64,000 bases of DNA from CAVDWX01 sp963612735 (lineage in GTDB: Bacteria; Bacillota_I; Bacilli_A; RFN20; CAG-826): contig CAVDWX010000003.1 in the NCBI GenBank assembly GCA_963612735.1, forward strand, positions 10,185 to 74,184, written 5' to 3'. Below the pieces are notes generated by a model. It was not told the DNA's origin. It was given only the letters and a program-made list of their open reading frames with translations, and searched no databases. Below, piece by piece: positions 8,039 to 16,208 of the stretch. The position numbers and the translations under genes are program-made. Each line of letters begins with the position of its first letter. Within the stretch, counting starts at the first letter, position 1.

Positions 8039-8683
8039 ATGAATCTACCAACAAAAATTACCTTTTCAAGGATTATTGCTATTGTTTTATTGGTCATCGC
8101 TTTATTTGTACTGTCTCTAGTAGATAATTTTCAAACTATCACACTTGGAAATACAGGTATTAATCTTGTTTTCTTAATAATTTTTATTTTCTTTTTACTT
8201 GCTAGTTTCACCGATTATCTCGATGGACATATTGCTAGAAAATATAACATGGTGACTTCGCTCGGCAAGTTCCTAGACCCAGTTGCGGATAAGTTATTAA
8301 TTAATTCATTGGTCATATTTTTAATCGCCCCTAGTATATTTGCTTCCTATATTCCAAATGTAGAAAATGTAATGTCATTTAACATGTGGTGTGCCATTTT
8401 ATTAGTGGCACGAGATATTGTTGTCGATGCTCTTAGATTTATTGCCGCACAGAAGAAAGTTGTTATTGCTGCGAATATCTTTGGAAAGATGAAAACCGTC
8501 TTCGAAATGATTGCTGTATCTGCAGTCTTACTCAATGGTTTTCCATTCAATTATTTTGATGCAAATTTTCCAAAAGGCCTTCATGTCACGGATTTTTTAG
8601 TTTATATTGCAACTTTAATGTCTTTAATTTCAGGCATTATTTATGTTGTTCAAAATAGAAAAGTTTTTATAGAGGAGAAATAA
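8039..8683 (+). CDS. pgsA: CDP-diacylglycerol-glycerol-3-phosphate 3-phosphatidyltransferase
   Basis: A 214-residue integral membrane enzyme making phosphatidylglycerol phosphate. The CDP-alcohol phosphotransferase signature D-x2-DG-x2-AR-x8-G-x3-D-x3-D reads DYLDGHIARKYNMVTSLGK followed by FLDPVADK (about residues 60-87). Around six hydrophobic segments are seen. A strong AAAGGAG lies before the ATG. The extra loop around residues 30-45 is slightly longer than in B. subtilis PgsA. cinA follows after 1 bp. Confidence 0.95.
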   Translation: MNLPTKITFSRIIAIVLLVIALFVLSLVDNFQTITLGNTGINLVFLIIFIFFLLASFTDYLDGHIARKYNMVTSLGKFLDPVADKLLINSLVIFLIAPSIFASYIPNVENVMSFNMWCAILLVARDIVVDALRFIAAQKKVVIAANIFGKMKTVFEMIAVSAVLLNGFPFNYFDANFPKGLHVTDFLVYIATLMSLISGIIYVVQNRKVFIEEK

Positions 8684-8684
8684 A

Positions 8685-9161
8685 ATGGATTCCAAACAGA
8701 TTAATGAATTATTTCGAAAATATGGTCGCACTCTTGGCTCTGTAGAGTCTTTTACCGGCGGATTATTTGCTTCTGATATTACTCGCACACCAGGCGCCTC
8801 ACACTTTTACAAAGGTGGATTAGTGACTTATGCTACAGAAGAAAAGGTACGTTTATTAGGTATCACATATGAAGATATCGATAATTATGGAGTTGTATCT
8901 CAAGAAATAGCAGGTCAAATGGCAGCACATGCTCAAAAATTATTGTCATGTGATTACTGCGTTTCTTTTACCGGGAATGCTGGACCAGAGGCGATGGAAA
9001 ATAAACCAGTTGGCGAAGTTTATATCGGAGTCGCCTTTTATCAGACTGTAAAAGTTTTTAAATTTAATTTAGAAGGAAATCGTGAAAAAATTCAGACTAG
9101 AGCGGTAGAATTAGCATACGAGATACTTTCCATCATTTTAAAAGAGATAGAAAATTCGTAA
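8685..9161 (+). CDS. cinA: CinA C-terminal / PncC-type nicotinamide-nucleotide amidase
   Basis: A 158-residue stand-alone C-terminal CinA domain. The family motifs are SVESFTGGLFASDITRTPGAS (about 19-39), FYKGGLVTYA, GVVSQEIAGQMA and SFTGNAGPEA. PncC deamidates NMN in pyridine nucleotide recycling. The N-terminal COG1058 domain of full CinA (about 250 residues) is absent. The gene sits between pgsA and recA, the conserved Bacilli context. Confidence 0.88.
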   Translation: MDSKQINELFRKYGRTLGSVESFTGGLFASDITRTPGASHFYKGGLVTYATEEKVRLLGITYEDIDNYGVVSQEIAGQMAAHAQKLLSCDYCVSFTGNAGPEAMENKPVGEVYIGVAFYQTVKVFKFNLEGNREKIQTRAVELAYEILSIILKEIENS

Positions 9162-9206
9162 AAAATCGTAATTTCTTTCCTATTTATATAATGGAGGATA
9201 TATTTT

Positions 9207-10202
9207 ATGTCTAAAAATGAAAACGATTTAAATTTAGAAGCATTAGATAGTGCTCTAAAAGAAATCCAAAAGATTTATGGCAAGGGTTCTGTCATGCGAT
9301 TAGGTGATAGACAAGCCGTTGATGTTGATGTCATTCCTTCAGGTTCATTACTCCTCGATGACGCTCTTGGAGTGGGTGGATATCCTAAGGGAAGAATTAT
9401 TGAAATCTATGGTCCTGAATCAAGCGGAAAAACAACCTTAGCCTTACACGCTATTGCGGAATGTCAAAAAAGAGGAGGAAGAGCTGCTTTTGTTGATGCT
9501 GAGCATTCAATTGACCCGATTTACGCTCGAAACTTAGGCGTTGATATCGATGAATTGATACTTTCTCAACCCAATAGTGGGGAAGAAGCACTTGAGATTG
9601 TTGAAATGCTCGCTAATAGTGGCGCTATCTCTTTAATTATTGTCGATAGCGTTGCAGCTTTAGTCCCACAAGCCGAACTCGACGGCGAAATGGGTGATAA
9701 TTCCGTGGGATTGCAAGCAAGATTAATGTCCAAAGCGATGAGAAAACTCGCAGGTATATTAAATAAAAAGGAATGTGCTGTTATCTTTATTAATCAATTA
9801 AGAGAAAAAGTTGGCGTGATGTACGGTAATCCTGAAACAACTTCAGGCGGAAGAGCTTTAAAATTCTATTCTTCCATCAGAATTGATATTCGTCGAACCG
9901 AAGCGATTAAATCCGGAACTGATATTATTGGTAATACATGTCGAATTAAGATTGTTAAAAATAAAGTTGCTCCACCATTTAGACAATGTGAGGTCGATAT
10001 TATTTATGGGCAAGGCATTTCTAAACAAGGTGAGATTCTCGATTTAGCGGTCGAATACGATATTATTCATAAATCTGGTTCTTGGTTTGAATATGATGGA
10101 AATAAAATTGCCCAAGGCCGAGATTCAGCAAAACAATATTTAAAAAATAATCCTGAAGTGACAAATGTCATCCTAGAAAAAATTAAAGAATTAAAGAAAT
10201 AA
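9207..10202 (+). CDS. recA: Recombinase RecA
   Basis: A 331-residue ATP-dependent strand-exchange protein. The Walker [10 protein letters not shown] is at residues 69-77. Other RecA signatures are [55 protein letters not shown] and [11 protein letters not shown]. It is slightly shorter than B. subtilis RecA (about 348) because the acidic C-terminal tail is reduced. A GGAGG precedes the ATG and TATAAT (9187-9192) lies upstream. It is closed by the terminator at 10216. Confidence 0.97.
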   Translation: MSKNENDLNLEALDSALKEIQKIYGKGSVMRLGDRQAVDVDVIPSGSLLLDDALGVGGYPKGRIIEIYGPESSGKTTLALHAIAECQKRGGRAAFVDAEHSIDPIYARNLGVDIDELILSQPNSGEEALEIVEMLANSGAISLIIVDSVAALVPQAELDGEMGDNSVGLQARLMSKAMRKLAGILNKKECAVIFINQLREKVGVMYGNPETTSGGRALKFYSSIRIDIRRTEAIKSGTDIIGNTCRIKIVKNKVAPPFRQCEVDIIYGQGISKQGEILDLAVEYDIIHKSGSWFEYDGNKIAQGRDSAKQYLKNNPEVTNVILEKIKELKK

Positions 10203-10215
10203 TCGAATAATTTTT

Positions 10216-10254
10216 AGGAAGTCATGGTTTAAAAAATGCCGGCTTCCTTTTTTT
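10216..10254 (+). terminator. Intrinsic terminator of recA
   Basis: An 8 bp stem (AGGAAGTC with GGCTTCCT, one wobble) with a 17-base loop is followed by seven Ts, 13 bp after the recA stop. Confidence 0.85.
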
Positions 10255-10313
10255 ATATTCTTTTTTATCCATAAGGAGTAAATTTTCCATTTTAAAATTA
10301 TATTTTATCAACG

Positions 10314-10485
10314 TATAATATTTAAGTATCCAACGGGGTACTTACCTATATATTCTCAGTTGAGAACTTATTCATCAGGCCTTGCCTGTTATATATATAA
10401 TGAAAACACTATCGTGAATCATTTTTAGGTAAAATTCATTTTCATAACGATTTTGTTATGATTTGCTAGTGAAAGGAAAAATACC
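10314..10485 (+). promoter_or_regulatory. Structured leader or small RNA region upstream of rny
   Basis: A TATAAT (10314-10319) is followed by three consecutive 5 bp hairpins. They are AAGTA/TACTT (10324-10343), TTCTC/GAGAA (10353-10366) and CAGGC/GCCTG (10376-10388). A second TATAAT lies at 10396-10401. Nearer the gene is an inverted repeat CATAAC-6-GTTATG (10443-10460). I recognise no riboswitch family. It could be a regulatory 5' leader of rny or an independent small RNA. Confidence 0.4.
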
Positions 10486-12057
10486 ATGGTTTTATCATCA
10501 AATTTTATGTCCGTAGGTTTTCCTATCATCATGTTGGTGGTCGGATTACTTATTGGCAGTGGATTAATTTATTTTGTCCCATTTTTTAAAAAACAAAGAG
10601 CGAATAAAAATGCTAAAAAGATTATTCGTGATGCTGAAATTCGCGCTGAGCACATCACTAAAAACGCCCAATTAGATGGCAAACAAATTGTCTTTGAAAT
10701 GCAAACTAAAGCTGACAAAGAAATCAAAGAAAGAAAAGCTGAAATTACTGTTTTAGAAAATAAGTTACTCGCTAGAGAACAAAATATTGATCGACGTGAT
10801 GCGGCACTCACACAAAAAGAAAATCTTCTCGATGAAAAGAATGATTTGCTCAATCGTCGCCTTAAAGAATTAGAAAAGAAAGAAGAAGTCTTGCAACAAA
10901 AGATTGATAGTATTATCGAAGAACTTCAACATGTGGCTCAAATGACCATTCAAGAAGCTCGAGATGAATTATTTGCGCGTGTTGAATCTAAATTATCTCG
11001 CGAAATCGCTACATTCATTAAAAATAAAGAAGATGAGGCACGTGAAACCGCTAATGAACATGCTCAAGAATTATTATCATTAGCTATCTCTCGTTATGCC
11101 CAAGAAGTTACTACTGAACATACTGTTTCAGTTGTTTCTCTTCCTAATGATGAAATGAAGGGTCGTATCATCGGCCGTGAAGGTAGAAATATTCGCACTA
11201 TTGAACAATTATTAGGAGTTGATTTAATTATCGATGATACTCCAGAAGTTATTACAGTTTCTTGTTTTGATCCAATTAGAAGAGAAGTGGCTCGTTTAAC
11301 ATTAGAAGCTTTAATTAAAGATGGCCGTATTCAACCTGGAAGAATTGAAGAAATTGTTGAAAAATGTCGTAATGAAGTTAATGAAACCATTCATAAGACA
11401 GGTCAAGAAGTTGCCTTTAAATTAGGCCTTCCCCGTATTAATAAAGAATTATTAGATTATGTCGGTCGATTAAGATATCGTACCTCATATGGTCAAAACG
11501 CTTTAGACCATTCTGTTGAAGTCGCCTATTTAGCGGGCGCTATGGCAGCGGAATTAGGTTTAGATCAAAATCTTGCTCGTCGCGCTGGCTTATTACATGA
11601 TATTGGTAAAGCTGCGGACTTTGAAATTGAAGGTTCACACGTTGAAATTGGTGCTCGTTTAGCTAAAAAATACGGCGAACCAGAAGTAGTTATTAACGCG
11701 ATTGAATCTCATCATGGTGATACCGATGCAAAATTTATCATTTCCACTTTAGTGCAAGCCGCGGACACTCTTTCAGCCGCTAGACCTGGAGCCAGAAGTG
11801 AAATTTTAGAAAATTACATCAAACGTTTAGAGCAGCTTGAAGAAATCTGCAAATCATATGACGGAGTTTATCAATCATATGCTTTACAATCTGGACGTGA
11901 ACTTCGCGTTATGGTTATCCCTGAAAAGATCGATGATATTGGTGCATTTAAATTAGCGCATGATATTAAAGAAAGAATTGAAAATGAAATGACCTATCCT
12001 GGTCAAATTAAAGTTTCAGTCATTCGTGAATATCGCGCAGTTGAAACCGCTAAATAA
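10486..12057 (+). CDS. rny: Ribonuclease Y
   Basis: A 523-residue membrane-anchored endoribonuclease that starts bulk mRNA decay in Bacilli. Domains in order are one transmembrane helix (about 8-30), a long coiled coil (about 35-195), a KH domain with [15 protein letters not shown] (about 225-240), and an HD domain with [18 protein letters not shown] final helical domain follows. The length matches B. subtilis Rny (520). An AAAGG site precedes the ATG. ymdB and miaB follow in the same direction, which makes an RNA metabolism operon. Confidence 0.97.
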   Translation: MVLSSNFMSVGFPIIMLVVGLLIGSGLIYFVPFFKKQRANKNAKKIIRDAEIRAEHITKNAQLDGKQIVFEMQTKADKEIKERKAEITVLENKLLAREQNIDRRDAALTQKENLLDEKNDLLNRRLKELEKKEEVLQQKIDSIIEELQHVAQMTIQEARDELFARVESKLSREIATFIKNKEDEARETANEHAQELLSLAISRYAQEVTTEHTVSVVSLPNDEMKGRIIGREGRNIRTIEQLLGVDLIIDDTPEVITVSCFDPIRREVARLTLEALIKDGRIQPGRIEEIVEKCRNEVNETIHKTGQEVAFKLGLPRINKELLDYVGRLRYRTSYGQNALDHSVEVAYLAGAMAAELGLDQNLARRAGLLHDIGKAADFEIEGSHVEIGARLAKKYGEPEVVINAIESHHGDTDAKFIISTLVQAADTLSAARPGARSEILENYIKRLEQLEEICKSYDGVYQSYALQSGRELRVMVIPEKIDDIGAFKLAHDIKERIENEMTYPGQIKVSVIREYRAVETAK

Positions 12058-12069
12058 TGGAGCTTCATT

Positions 12070-12852
12070 TTGAACATCTTATTTATTGGTGACATAGTTG
12101 GTGCAATTGGAAGAAGGATAGTGAAAGAAAAGCTTCCTTCTTTTATTGATAAATATAATATTGATTTTGTCATCGCTAATGGAGAAAATGTGACACATGG
12201 CAAAGGATTAGTTAAATATCATTATGATGAACTTGTTAATGATGGCATTGATGTTATTACTTTAGGAAATCATTACAATTCTAAAAATGAATTAGCTAGA
12301 TATATCGATGGGGTTGATCGACTTATTCGCCCCGCTAATTTGCTTGATGATTATCCTGGAGAAGGAACAGGGGTATTCGAAGTCGATGGTATTACAGTAA
12401 GAGTTACTAATCTTCTAGGCAGTGCATTTATGAATGAAAATGTTCAAAATCCATATCAAACTCTCCTTGAAATTATCGAAAATGAAGAAAAAACCAATAT
12501 TCACATTGTTGATTTTCATGGTGAAGCAACTGGTGAAAAATTGTCATTAGCTTATGCTGTCGATGGTTTAGTGAGTGCTGTATTAGGAACCCATACGCAT
12601 GTACAAACTAAAGATGCTAAAATATTAGAGCAAGGAACTGCTTTTATTTCTGATGTTGGTATGTGTGGATTTAAAGATGGTATCCTTGGCTTTAGTAAAG
12701 AAACAGTAGTGGGAAAACTCATGTATGGTCGTAGTGGCAAATTTGATTTGCCCACTGAAGGCAAAGGATTATTCTCCGCTGTCGTATTAAAAATAAACGA
12801 CATCAGTGGTAAGGCTGAAGAAATATTCCCCATTTATTATCAAGAGGATTAA
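12070..12852 (+). CDS. ymdB: YmdB-family metallophosphoesterase (cyclic-nucleotide phosphodiesterase)
   Basis: A 260-residue metal-dependent phosphodiesterase. Metal ligands are seen in FIGDIVG (residue 8 region), ANGENVTHGKG, LGNHYN, DFHGEATGEK and GTHTHVQT. B. subtilis YmdB acts on 2',3'- and 3',5'-cyclic nucleotides and also associates with RNase Y. The start is a TTG at 12070. The family's conserved N-terminus (N-I-L-F-I-G-D) begins right there, and TAATGGAGC gives a Shine-Dalgarno across the rny stop. The 12 bp spacing to rny indicates one transcript. Confidence 0.93.
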   Translation: MNILFIGDIVGAIGRRIVKEKLPSFIDKYNIDFVIANGENVTHGKGLVKYHYDELVNDGIDVITLGNHYNSKNELARYIDGVDRLIRPANLLDDYPGEGTGVFEVDGITVRVTNLLGSAFMNENVQNPYQTLLEIIENEEKTNIHIVDFHGEATGEKLSLAYAVDGLVSAVLGTHTHVQTKDAKILEQGTAFISDVGMCGFKDGILGFSKETVVGKLMYGRSGKFDLPTEGKGLFSAVVLKINDISGKAEEIFPIYYQED

Positions 12853-12854
12853 TT

Positions 12855-14561
12855 ATGAAGACTAGATTTATTAATATCCCTGACCTTAAAAAAGCGATGA
12901 ATCGTCAAAAAGAAGATACGGTTGTTATTTCTTCTATGCTTAATAATGTAGATGAGCTTTTGTCCTTATTAGATGGCAAAAAATATTATATTCATACTTT
13001 TGGCTGTCAAGCTAATGTTAGAGACGAAGAAACCTTAAAAGGTATGCTTGAAAAAATTGGAATGAATGAAACATCTGATTCTTCTCTTGCTTCTATCATA
13101 ATTATTAATACCTGCGCTGTAAGAGAAAACGCTGAAGACAAAGTATATGGTGAAGTTGGTAATTTAAAAGCCTTACGAAAGAAAAATAAAGATCTCATTT
13201 TAGCAATATGTGGATGCATGGTCGAACAACCAGAAATATTAGATAGAATTATTAAAACGTTCCCAGAAGTAAATTTATTATTTGGCACTCACGAAATTCC
13301 TCATCTTTATGATTTGATTTCTATTTGTTTTAAAAGCAAAGAAAGAATCGTGGCTATTGAAAGTAAACAAGGTGAGGTTTATGAAAATCTTCCCGCTAAA
13401 AGAAATAATGAATTTAAAGCATACGTCAATATTATTTATGGGTGTGATAAATTTTGTACATATTGTATTGTCCCTTATACAAGAGGCAAAGAAAGAAGCC
13501 GCACATTTAATGATATATTAGATGAAGTTAGAGAATTAAAAAAACAAGGTTATCAAGAGATTACTTTCCTTGGCCAAAACGTTAATGCTTATGGTAAAGA
13601 TTTAAATGAAGGTTATGACTTTGCGGATTTATTAGAAGCTGCAGCGAAAATGGGTATCCCTCGTATTCGCTTTACAACATCTCATCCTTGGGATTTTACT
13701 TCAAAAATGATAGATGTTATTGCTAAATACGATAACATCATGAACTTTATCCATCTTCCCGTACAATCTGGCAACAATGAAATACTAAGAAAAATGGGAC
13801 GAAGATACACTAGAGAAGACTACTTGAAATTAGTTAAAGAAATGCGCTCTAAGATTCCTAATTTAATGCTCTCCACTGATATTATTGTTGGCTTTCCAAA
13901 TGAAACTGAAGAACAATTTTTAGATACTCTCTCACTTGTTGATGAAGTGAAATATGATTCCGCTTTTACTTTTATATATTCTCCTAGAAAAGGAACACCA
14001 GCGGCCAAGATGATAGATAATGTTGACTATTCTCTTAAACAAGAAAGATTTCAAAGGCTAGTTAAACATTTAGAAGTTTCAATAAGCGAAGCATCTGATA
14101 AAATGGTCGATAATTACTATCTTATTTTAGTGGATGGCTTTTCAAAAAATAATAAGGAAATGCTTTCTGGATATACTGAAAATAATAAATTAGTTCATTT
14201 TAAAGGTGATGAATCATTAATTGGGAAAATTGTTCTTGTGAAGATTATTGAATCTCATACTTATTCTTTAATCGGAGAATTGGTGACTGACCCGATTATT
14301 CTTAAAACTTATGAATTAAAAAAAGAATTATTTAATGATCCCACTATTAAAGAATATTTTGCTATAAAACATACATATGAAGATAGTTCCCATCTATCGG
14401 AATTAAGAAAAGAAATTGCTCAACTTAAAAATGAAGCTAAACTCGATTTATGGAGAATTAAATTAGATGAATATAATAATGACCCACTAGTGGTCAATTA
14501 TAATAATGCCAAGGATAACGTAAAGGAAATATTAGAAACTATCAAAAATATCATTGATTAA
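12855..14561 (+). CDS. miaB: tRNA-2-methylthio-N6-dimethylallyladenosine synthase MiaB fused to a YmcA/YlbF-like domain
   Basis: A 568-residue protein. Residues 1-478 are a complete MiaB. They include the N-terminal cluster domain (HTFGCQANVRDEE, NTCAVRENAE, CGCMVEQPE), the radical SAM motif CDKFCTYC, and a C-terminal TRAM domain. It methylthiolates i6A37 of tRNAs. Ordinary MiaB is about 440-510 residues. The last 90 residues (479-568) are helical. They carry the pattern of the YmcA/YlbF (Ric) family, ending with NDPLVVNYNNAKDNVKEIL, and have no cysteine. In B. subtilis ymcA is the gene right after miaB, so this looks like a fusion of neighbours. miaA follows. Confidence 0.9.
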   Translation: MKTRFINIPDLKKAMNRQKEDTVVISSMLNNVDELLSLLDGKKYYIHTFGCQANVRDEETLKGMLEKIGMNETSDSSLASIIIINTCAVRENAEDKVYGEVGNLKALRKKNKDLILAICGCMVEQPEILDRIIKTFPEVNLLFGTHEIPHLYDLISICFKSKERIVAIESKQGEVYENLPAKRNNEFKAYVNIIYGCDKFCTYCIVPYTRGKERSRTFNDILDEVRELKKQGYQEITFLGQNVNAYGKDLNEGYDFADLLEAAAKMGIPRIRFTTSHPWDFTSKMIDVIAKYDNIMNFIHLPVQSGNNEILRKMGRRYTREDYLKLVKEMRSKIPNLMLSTDIIVGFPNETEEQFLDTLSLVDEVKYDSAFTFIYSPRKGTPAAKMIDNVDYSLKQERFQRLVKHLEVSISEASDKMVDNYYLILVDGFSKNNKEMLSGYTENNKLVHFKGDESLIGKIVLVKIIESHTYSLIGELVTDPIILKTYELKKELFNDPTIKEYFAIKHTYEDSSHLSELRKEIAQLKNEAKLDLWRIKLDEYNNDPLVVNYNNAKDNVKEILETIKNIID

Positions 14562-14581
14562 TATGATGATATTATAGAAAT

Positions 14582-15463
14582 ATGATATATGTAATTGTCG
14601 GTCCAACTGCTTCAAATAAAACAAAAGTGGCAATTGAAATAGCGAATCGCTTAAATGCTCCTATCATCAACGCTGATGCTTTTCAAATTTATAAAGATAT
14701 GAATATTGGGACTGCTAAAATTAGTAAAGATGATCCTAATTATAATAAGCATTATTTATTAGATTTACTGACTCCAGATCAAACTTTTTCCGTTAAAGAA
14801 TATCAATCTATATTTCGTAAAACATTAAATGATTTATTAATTATATATAAAGATATTGTTATTTGTGGTGGTACGGGTCTATATATTAAGGCTTCTTTAT
14901 ACGATTATGAATTTTTAGATGAAGATGAAAACACTGATTATGGATTAGATAAATTAAGTAATGAAGAACTTTATAATGAACTAGTTTTATTGGATAAGAA
15001 GGCTAGTGAAACAATACATCTAAACAATCGTAAAAGATTAATACGAGCTTTAACATTAATTAAAAATAACAATGTTAAAAAGAGTGATTTAATAAATATT
15101 CAAACACACGAATTAATTTATAATAAAGATATCATTAGATTCTTATTTATTAACCCACCAAGAGAATTATTATATGAAAATATTAATAAGCGTGTTGAAC
15201 ATATGTTTAATCTTGGTCTAGTCGAAGAAGTGAAAAATCTTTTAAATAAATATAATCTATCGCTTACCGCTCGACAAGCTATTGGATATAAAGAAGTGAT
15301 TGATTATTTAAATGGTTTGCTTTCTTTAGATGAATGTAAAGAACTCGTTAAAAAGAGAACAAGAAACTACGCTAAAAGGCAAATTACATTTTTTAAAAAT
15401 CAATTTAAATGTGAGACTTTTGATGACTTTAATCAATTATTGAAGGAGATTTTTCATGAATAA
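14582..15463 (+). CDS. miaA: tRNA dimethylallyltransferase
   Basis: A 293-residue enzyme that transfers dimethylallyl to A37 of UNN-reading tRNAs, making the substrate of MiaB encoded just upstream. GPTASNKTK replaces the usual GPTASGKT P-loop (N for G at residue 12). NADAFQIYKDMNIGTAK, ICGGTGLYIKA and a C-terminal TARQAIGYKE match the family. The length is normal. No clear Shine-Dalgarno precedes the ATG. The end overlaps the next start by 8 bp. B. subtilis keeps miaA and miaB apart, so this cluster puts the whole ms2i6A pathway together. Confidence 0.93.
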   Translation: MIYVIVGPTASNKTKVAIEIANRLNAPIINADAFQIYKDMNIGTAKISKDDPNYNKHYLLDLLTPDQTFSVKEYQSIFRKTLNDLLIIYKDIVICGGTGLYIKASLYDYEFLDEDENTDYGLDKLSNEELYNELVLLDKKASETIHLNNRKRLIRALTLIKNNNVKKSDLINIQTHELIYNKDIIRFLFINPPRELLYENINKRVEHMFNLGLVEEVKNLLNKYNLSLTARQAIGYKEVIDYLNGLLSLDECKELVKKRTRNYAKRQITFFKNQFKCETFDDFNQLLKEIFHE

Positions 15464-16204
15464 AGAAAGATTTACTCGTTCGATAGGTTTAATCGGTGAA
15501 GATGTATTTTCTTCTTTTAAAGATAAAACCATTTGTATTATTGGATTAGGCGGAGTAGGTGGAACAGCTTTTGAGTCTTTGCTTAGAACTGGTTTTACTA
15601 ATTTTATTTTAATTGATATGGATGTTGTCTCTGAATCTAATCTTAATCGTCAGTTACTTTATACTACTTTTGATATTGGAAATTCAAAGGTTGAAGCCGC
15701 TAAAAAACGGGCTTTAGTTATAAATGAAGAAGCGAATATCATCGTTTTAAAAAATAAAATTGATTTAGCAGTTGGTGGGGTTAGTTTACCTGAAGTTANN
15801 NNNNNNNNTTAAAAAATAAAATTGATTATGAATCCATTCATGAATTAGAAAAATATAAAATTGATTTTATCGTGGATGCGATTGATAACCTAGAAGGTAA
15901 AATTGCTATTAGTGAATATGCTTTATGTCATAATATTGCTCATCTTGTTTCTTTAGGCATGGCAAATAGATTTAATCCATGTGATGTTTATATTACAAGA
16001 TTAGACAAAACTACAAATGATCCTCTTGCTAAGAAATTTAGGCATCTTTTAAAAAATAAAAATATTGCAACAAATTCTATTAATGTCGTTTGTTCTAAAG
16101 AATTACCTTTATCGTTTAATGGTAAGCTAAATTCAATAATGACTGTCCCTTCTAGTGCTGGACTAGCTATTTCTTATTACGTTATTAATTATTTTAGGGG
16201 GTAA
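15456..16204 (+). CDS. tcdA: TcdA/MoeB/ThiF-family E1-like dehydratase, interrupted by an assembly gap
   Basis: The protein is homologous to E1-like enzymes that make cyclic t6A (ct6A) at A37 of tRNAs. The nucleotide-binding IGLGGVGGTAFESLLRTG is at about residues 25-42. It is followed by DMDVVSESNLNRQLLY, VDAIDNLEGK, and a C-terminal PSSAGLAISYYVINY. Reading stops being continuous at ten Ns (15799-15808). The same 18 bp occurs on both sides, 62 bp apart. Removing 62 bp restores one 228-residue frame of the usual length. The gene is therefore probably intact in the organism. It joins miaB and miaA, also A37 modifiers. Confidence 0.85.
15747..15826. repeat. Direct repeat flanking an N gap (likely scaffold artefact)
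   Basis: TTAAAAAATAAAATTGAT occurs at 15747-15764 and again at 15809-15826, on the two sides of the ten Ns at 15799-15808. The second copy continues into sensible tcdA sequence. The 34 bases between the first copy and the gap do not fit the protein family. This looks like two overlapping contig ends joined without merging. Confidence 0.8.
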
Positions 16205-16208
16205 ACCT

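Noticed and set aside
15456..16204. True frameshifted tcdA pseudogene
   Set aside because: The break coincides with the Ns and a 62 bp duplication that exactly explains the frame change, so an assembly cause is more likely.
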